Source: Climacium dendroides (taxonomy: Eukaryota; Streptophyta; Bryopsida; Hypnales; Climaciaceae). Taken from it: 64,000 nucleotides of DNA. The position numbers and the translations under genes were made by a program. The notes under the pieces were generated by a model. That model was not told the DNA's origin, did no database searches, and saw only the letters and a program-made list of their open reading frames with translations. Below, one piece after another: positions 59,250 to 64,000 of this stretch. Where the stretch lies: contig OX467083.1 in NCBI GenBank assembly GCA_950106755.1, positions 43,910,555 to 43,974,554 on the forward strand, in the 5' to 3' direction. Positions within the stretch are counted from its first letter, which is position 1. Every line of letters starts with the position of its first letter.

Positions 59250-62200
59250 CTATTGCTGAATGTACAGCTCTTGCTTTGAGATGTAAAACGACCCCATTTG
59301 CTCCCCCGGTTCCATGCAAAATTGTTCGTTGAAACTGCCCATTCGCCGCTTCTCAACATCCATGCATGGACTGCTCGGAATCCCTTCCACTTGGACGCCA
59401 TCACCTGTATAAACCCAGGCTTGCATAAGAACAGCAACTTCCAACCTCCTCAGATCCTCATGCAGGCAGAGTTTCTATATTCAAGAACCACATAGTCCAC
59501 TCCCGTTCATATCCGCGCAACTACCGCAAACTCTCAACATCATACAGCTACTTTCTCAATAAAGAGACCAAGGTGGCGGTACAAATGCTCCCAGAAAGAC
59601 GCTCCCCATAATCAAGAACCCTCACGTGCAACACCTTGGGGGTAGATAATCAAACCTGTTGGCACAAAGTGAGTTCCGACCACGAAGGTTCCCGACACGC
59701 GAATCATGACTCCGCGTTTTGCAAATGCACAGCACTGCAGATTTTCCACCACATGCACTAATCTCTCTTCGGCTCGTTCACCAGCTAGCATGCTCCTGAT
59801 GCTGCTCAGAGTCGTAAATATCTCCTCCGCTCCCGTCACCGCCTGGTTTGAAAACCTGCAACACATAAGCCAGGAGCATCGAATCATTGACATGGACAAC
59901 ACTCAGGAAACTTAGAGAAACTACTGGCACTACCTGGTACTTCTGGTGAAGCTCACAAAATCAAACATTTCAAAAAAATGAATAAAAATGATTCAGCCTG
60001 ACAGGCCTTCAATAGACACTTTGACCAAACTCGCACAACAGAAGTGAAAAATTCGCATGACTTTCAAATATCCATTCTTCACAAAACTGTATAAATAACC
60101 AAGAATCCTTGAAAACGGAGGAATCTAAGCTACAGCTCTCAGCACTACATACAAATGAGTTTTCGAGTTAAATTTACGCAGCTACTACAGCCTTCTTCAA
60201 AACAAACTGGTATCACTGGCTTGAAATCGAAGCTAGAACTATAACCACTTACGAAAGGGTGGAGTTCGACGAATAGAGACCCTTCATGTGAGGCCACCGC
60301 ACATCAGAGCCATCAAACAACATGTAGTAGTGCACCGTAAGCATCTGATTCACACCCAGAACCCAACTCTTAGAAATTAGGACTCGGCACACCACTTCTT
60401 CCTACCTCGGGGACATTAAGATCGCTTTAAGGAATTTAAAGAAGCACAACCAATTTAAATCATGCACAATTCACGTCATCACACCACCGTCTCACAGAAG
60501 CTTACGTCTGATAAATCTTTCAGTCGCTCGGTTGGATCGAAAACGCTCTGCACAAATCCCGCCAGGTCAACCTGTTGCTCCTCGTACTTCTTGATAAACG
60601 GATGAGACATTAACTGCATCCACAAAACAGAAGATCGCCACCATTTCAAAGTTATCACACGTCTGTATGAGCAATTCACTACTTTGCACTCAACAAATTG
60701 TTCCAGACCGCCAGTGCAAATATAAGAAGATAGATCCCCAGTCACCAAACAACAATCCCACCCAAACTACTTCGGGAGTACCAAGTGTAAAACGCTAACA
60801 TTCCAACATTAGTCTATCCGCTTCACGCCATGCACTCAAATGATCGTAAACGACCGAACCAACATCAAGGACTAGAACCAAGGATCCGCATGCATGCTCA
60901 GTTTCTCTAACTCTGACGGGAAAGTTTGCCATCATCCATGCAGACACAGCGCTGCCCAAACACGTAAAGCACAAGAAAGACACACAAAGAGCGCAGGCCA
61001 GGACAATCCTTAACCGCACTCAGAAAATCATCGACTGAAGCAAGCTCTCAATTCAGACCAACAGCCTACGTAGCCTCACAACCCATAGCGTCCTGCCCTC
61101 TCTCGTTGTACATTGAACACGTCTCGTGCGTGTATCATCCGCGAAACACCAGGCACAAGTGCCCGATTGCACAGTTCAATTCTTAGCACAGAAGGCACAC
61201 AAAACGCTAGAATGCTAAAAAAGGCACAGCTCACCGCGTGAAAATTACAGAGGCCAATAATACCTCTCCATGAGACCGAAACACAAATAACGAATCCCAC
61301 CTGCTCAGCCGTTGGACGAACCTCCGCCTCCTTCAGAAGACAAGCGTCCACAAACGAACGAAACTCCCATGAAAAACGATCGGCAGGCGGTGATGGTGAC
61401 GGATCGTACATAACCTGCATGGCACAAACGCACAAAGCGGTAAGCACTCTTCAGATTCCACGAAACCGTCACGTCAATTTTGAAGGACATCGAACCCGCC
61501 CCTCATCAACCAGACAAATCAGCAGAACATTGTGTCATACGCAGTACGGCAACAGCGCATTCACTCCAATCATTATCAACTTGCATTCACGGAAAGCGGT
61601 TTAACCTAACTGTTGTCAATCCCCGTCCCAGATATACATACTTTCTCCAATTTCTCACCCACAAAACTCTCGACCTACTTAAATAACGTAAATCGAGAAT
61701 CGACTCATGATTTTCTTATTCAATCACCGCACATATTGGGAAATCTCAAAGATCAAGATATCCTACTTGCAGCATCAGGTTGACGGGCCCTTTGTTTGCA
61801 CTGTACGGAAATTCGCCAGTTCCGCACTCCAGCAATGCTAGGCCCAGACTCCATATATCTGCTGGGTAGGAATAGCACTCGTTGTTGATCCTCTCAGGGG
61901 ACATGTACGTCACCGTCCCTACAAACGTAGCACACTGCACACCCAATGTACCAAGATATCACTCTCTCACGTTGCGCTCAACAAGTGGCAACCACACTGC
62001 CACCAATGCACATACGATGTATCAAACGATCTACGTCACAATCACATGTCCACCTGCTTTCACGTCTAAACTATTGAGAAAAGCCATGACAAGGAGGGAA
62101 CCAACATCCAAGTACTCCAGAGAAATCAGGCGCCCTTACAGACCATCAGCTAAGAACAAATTACTCACCATAGCAATAGAATTATCAAGCCCTGAGCTGA

Positions 62201-63390
62201 TTCCAAAATCGGTTATCTTCGGCTCTCCATTCAGATTGATCAGCAGGTTCGCTGGCTTAATGTCTCGATGGACCAAGTGCCTTACGTTGTGCAGGAACAC
62301 CAAACCCTGATCACCAGCCCAGACACCATGTTAGTAGCCAAAACATGCCTGCCGCTGCAACTAAGCCTAGTGAAATGATACAATATTAGAAACCTGGTTT
62401 TCCCACTCCAACCTCAACTTTATCAACTCACAAGAGCATGCACTACTTTCCGTGCATGACCTTTCAGCTTCATGAAAGCAGCTTCGTCAGGAACCTTCAC
62501 CACTAAATTACTGCTTCTGAAAACAACCCTGCTCTAACCAGATTGCGCACGAATCACAGGATGCGGATTTCAGTGCGGACATTGATACTTACCTGCAACA
62601 CTTTGCGGGTGATCACAGAAAGAATAGGTTCCGGTATAAACTTCTTCGTGCGCACAATGTCCGCAAGCGACCCACCATCCATATACTCCAGAGCTATGCT
62701 GATTTGTCCACTATCCGGAGAATAAAAAGCTCCATAGAACTCTACCAAACCCCTAACTTGCGGTGCCTCGCAAAGGGTTCTGATCTCGTTCAACAACTGC
62801 TGCCTTTTCTCCTGAAAAACACCCACCGCCGGTGGGTATCAGACTCTGTGCACAACATCCTTCTCCTGCAGTCACAAATGCACAACACCAAACTCCTTGC
62901 GGGCCATCGTACTAACATCAAAAGTCTTCCCATCACAACGACACCAAGCCCGTATCACTCCACTTACTCCCAGACGCATACGAGAATCACGTCAACCCAG
63001 GACTCCAACAACCGTACCACAGTGCTCCATAAGGTGAAATGACTATGAGAAATTGAGTGAGTGCTTGCTTGCCTTTTCAAACACATTGATCTTCTTCAAA
63101 GCCAGAATACGATGGGTTGGAATATGGATGGCCTTGCGGACAACGCTGCTGGCTCCCCAACCAATAGCCCCAAACACGCACATCTCACTGGACGCACACT
63201 GATATGTCTTCTCTTGCTCCCCGCCATCCCCAGCAGCATCCAGGGTGGTCGATCTGCGCTTTTGTAACCCCAGCTCATTGATGTTGTACTCGGCACACGA
63301 CCTGCTCAGCAGATTCAATGAACCCCCATCGGTCACCTTCATCACACCACAGAAGACCAAGATCAGACGATTGCCTCCATCATCGGCCAC
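59250..63390 (-). CDS. MKK3: MAP kinase kinase of the MKK3 group with NTF2-like domain; first exon not found
   Basis: Dual-specificity kinase that phosphorylates MAP kinases; in plants MKK3 works in ABA, jasmonate and wound signalling. Exons in transcript order (plus coordinates): 63073-63390, 62593-62811, 62169-62306, 61767-61934, 61301-61414, 60506-60613, 60253-60344, 59656-59855, 59250-59404. Frame closes to 503 aa when counted from the ATG at 63388-63390. Motifs: Gly-rich loop GAIGWGASS (74-82), Lys99 in [14 protein letters not shown] (192-199), DFG (212-214), activation loop to TYMSPER, and a C-terminal NTF2-like domain from about residue 350 ending KQELYIQQ. The match to Arabidopsis MKK3 (about 520 aa) begins at [13 protein letters not shown]. 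Upstream residues look like intron read-through, so the true exon boundary is probably near 63336 and the first exon lies further right or beyond the window. The first intron shown has a GC donor (AAG|GCAAGC). Confidence 0.92.
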
Positions 63391-64000
63391 AATGCGTTGT
63401 AAAATTCACCTCACATGCTAACCCAAAGCCAACAGGATGCGCATGATCACAGATTCTCATTACTATAAGCAATCGCATGAATAATACTAAGCATTGTTTT
63501 GTCTCTCTCATCACAGGCATTCTCGAATGCACGATACCACCATGCCATTCACAAATCGAGATTTCCACATCTAATTAATGCGGGAGCAGGCACCAATCCC
63601 TCAACAAGATAACCTTCCGTTACTAGTTCAGGAGAACCCTACCACAGTGAACCCTAAAATAAGACGTAATGACGCTATTCTCCTTGATAACAGGACGATA
63701 ATCCACAGAACTCAGAAACAGTCATGCGCGATCTGGCCTAGATCGTTTACTCTCTGGAAAAACCTCAAATTAAACCCATCGAACAGTCCAGCGACAGCAC
63801 ACTGTTCCCAAGGGTATTGTCGATTTCAAGTTATTGTACTAGGTGTGCCCCTCAACACAACACAACACAACACTGGAGGCGCCGTCTTCACCAGGAAAGT
63901 AGTTCTAAATCTCTTTGATCGCCCAACACAACACAGTTGCCCACACAAGTGCAATGGCTGAAGGTGGTTATCTACACACAATAATTTGACGAGCGATCGC
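63391..64000 (-). other. Probable first intron and/or 5' end of the MKK3-like gene
   Basis: Moderately GC-rich DNA upstream of the first recognised kinase exon. I looked for the short N-terminal MKK3 segment (the EELKKKL...LFDAEKG type) on the minus strand and found no convincing match. A (caaca)n run occurs at about 63855-63874. Confidence 0.4.

Noticed and set aside
63600..64000. Minus-strand 'GLFDGFN' stretch near 63780 as the missing first MKK3 exon
   Set aside because: The similarity to the MKK3 N-terminus is only a few residues, has no start codon in frame nearby and no suitable donor, so it may be chance.

Overview
This window comes from a nuclear land-plant genome, most likely a seed-free lineage such as a moss or other bryophyte, or a lycophyte. 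The five genes recognised are plant-type, intron-rich and have short introns of roughly 80-950 bp. They match plant-specific or plant-typical proteins: class VIII myosin, augmin subunit 7, a MKK3-type MAPK kinase with a C-terminal NTF2 domain, a short lipoate ligase and an alpha/beta hydrolase. They lie as GC-richer islands in very AT-rich DNA full of transposon remains. The lineage call is inference, because the sequence does not name the species.

Layout. 1-3900: AT-rich DNA with a duplicated block at 55-977. 4453-13518 (+): myosin VIII, 23 exons. 14905-18631 (-): AUG7, 9 exons, tail to tail with myosin VIII. 18814-19494: two adjoining MITEs. 22037-28706: a TTAA-flanked foldback element split at its centre by about 4.8 kb, which includes a pogo-like transposase fragment. 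31605-35814 (+): alpha/beta hydrolase, 13 exons plus a split stop codon. 36238-41283 (-): degenerate Ty1-copia element with an intact extra ORF upstream of gag. 42981-47923: a complete hAT element with a perfect 8-bp target duplication and five nonsense codons. 47932-53392: repeats, including three TTAA-bounded elements. 54194-55723 (+): lipoate ligase, 4 exons. 56736-57760: two minisatellites. 59250-63390 (-): MKK3-like kinase; its first exon was not found and may lie past the right edge.

The genes do not form an operon-like unit. The one suggestive pair is myosin VIII and AUG7. Both families act at the phragmoplast, one on actin and one on microtubules, and here they converge with 1.4 kb between stop codons. 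The most interesting material is in the repeats: the TTAA foldback family, the MITE/transposase pair sharing termini, the hAT copy whose stops all fit C-to-T decay, and the copia leader ORF. Two GC-AG introns and a 14-nt microexon are notable in the genes.

All exon boundaries were read by eye from splice signals, reading frame and remembered family sequences. Reading frame closes across every junction listed.
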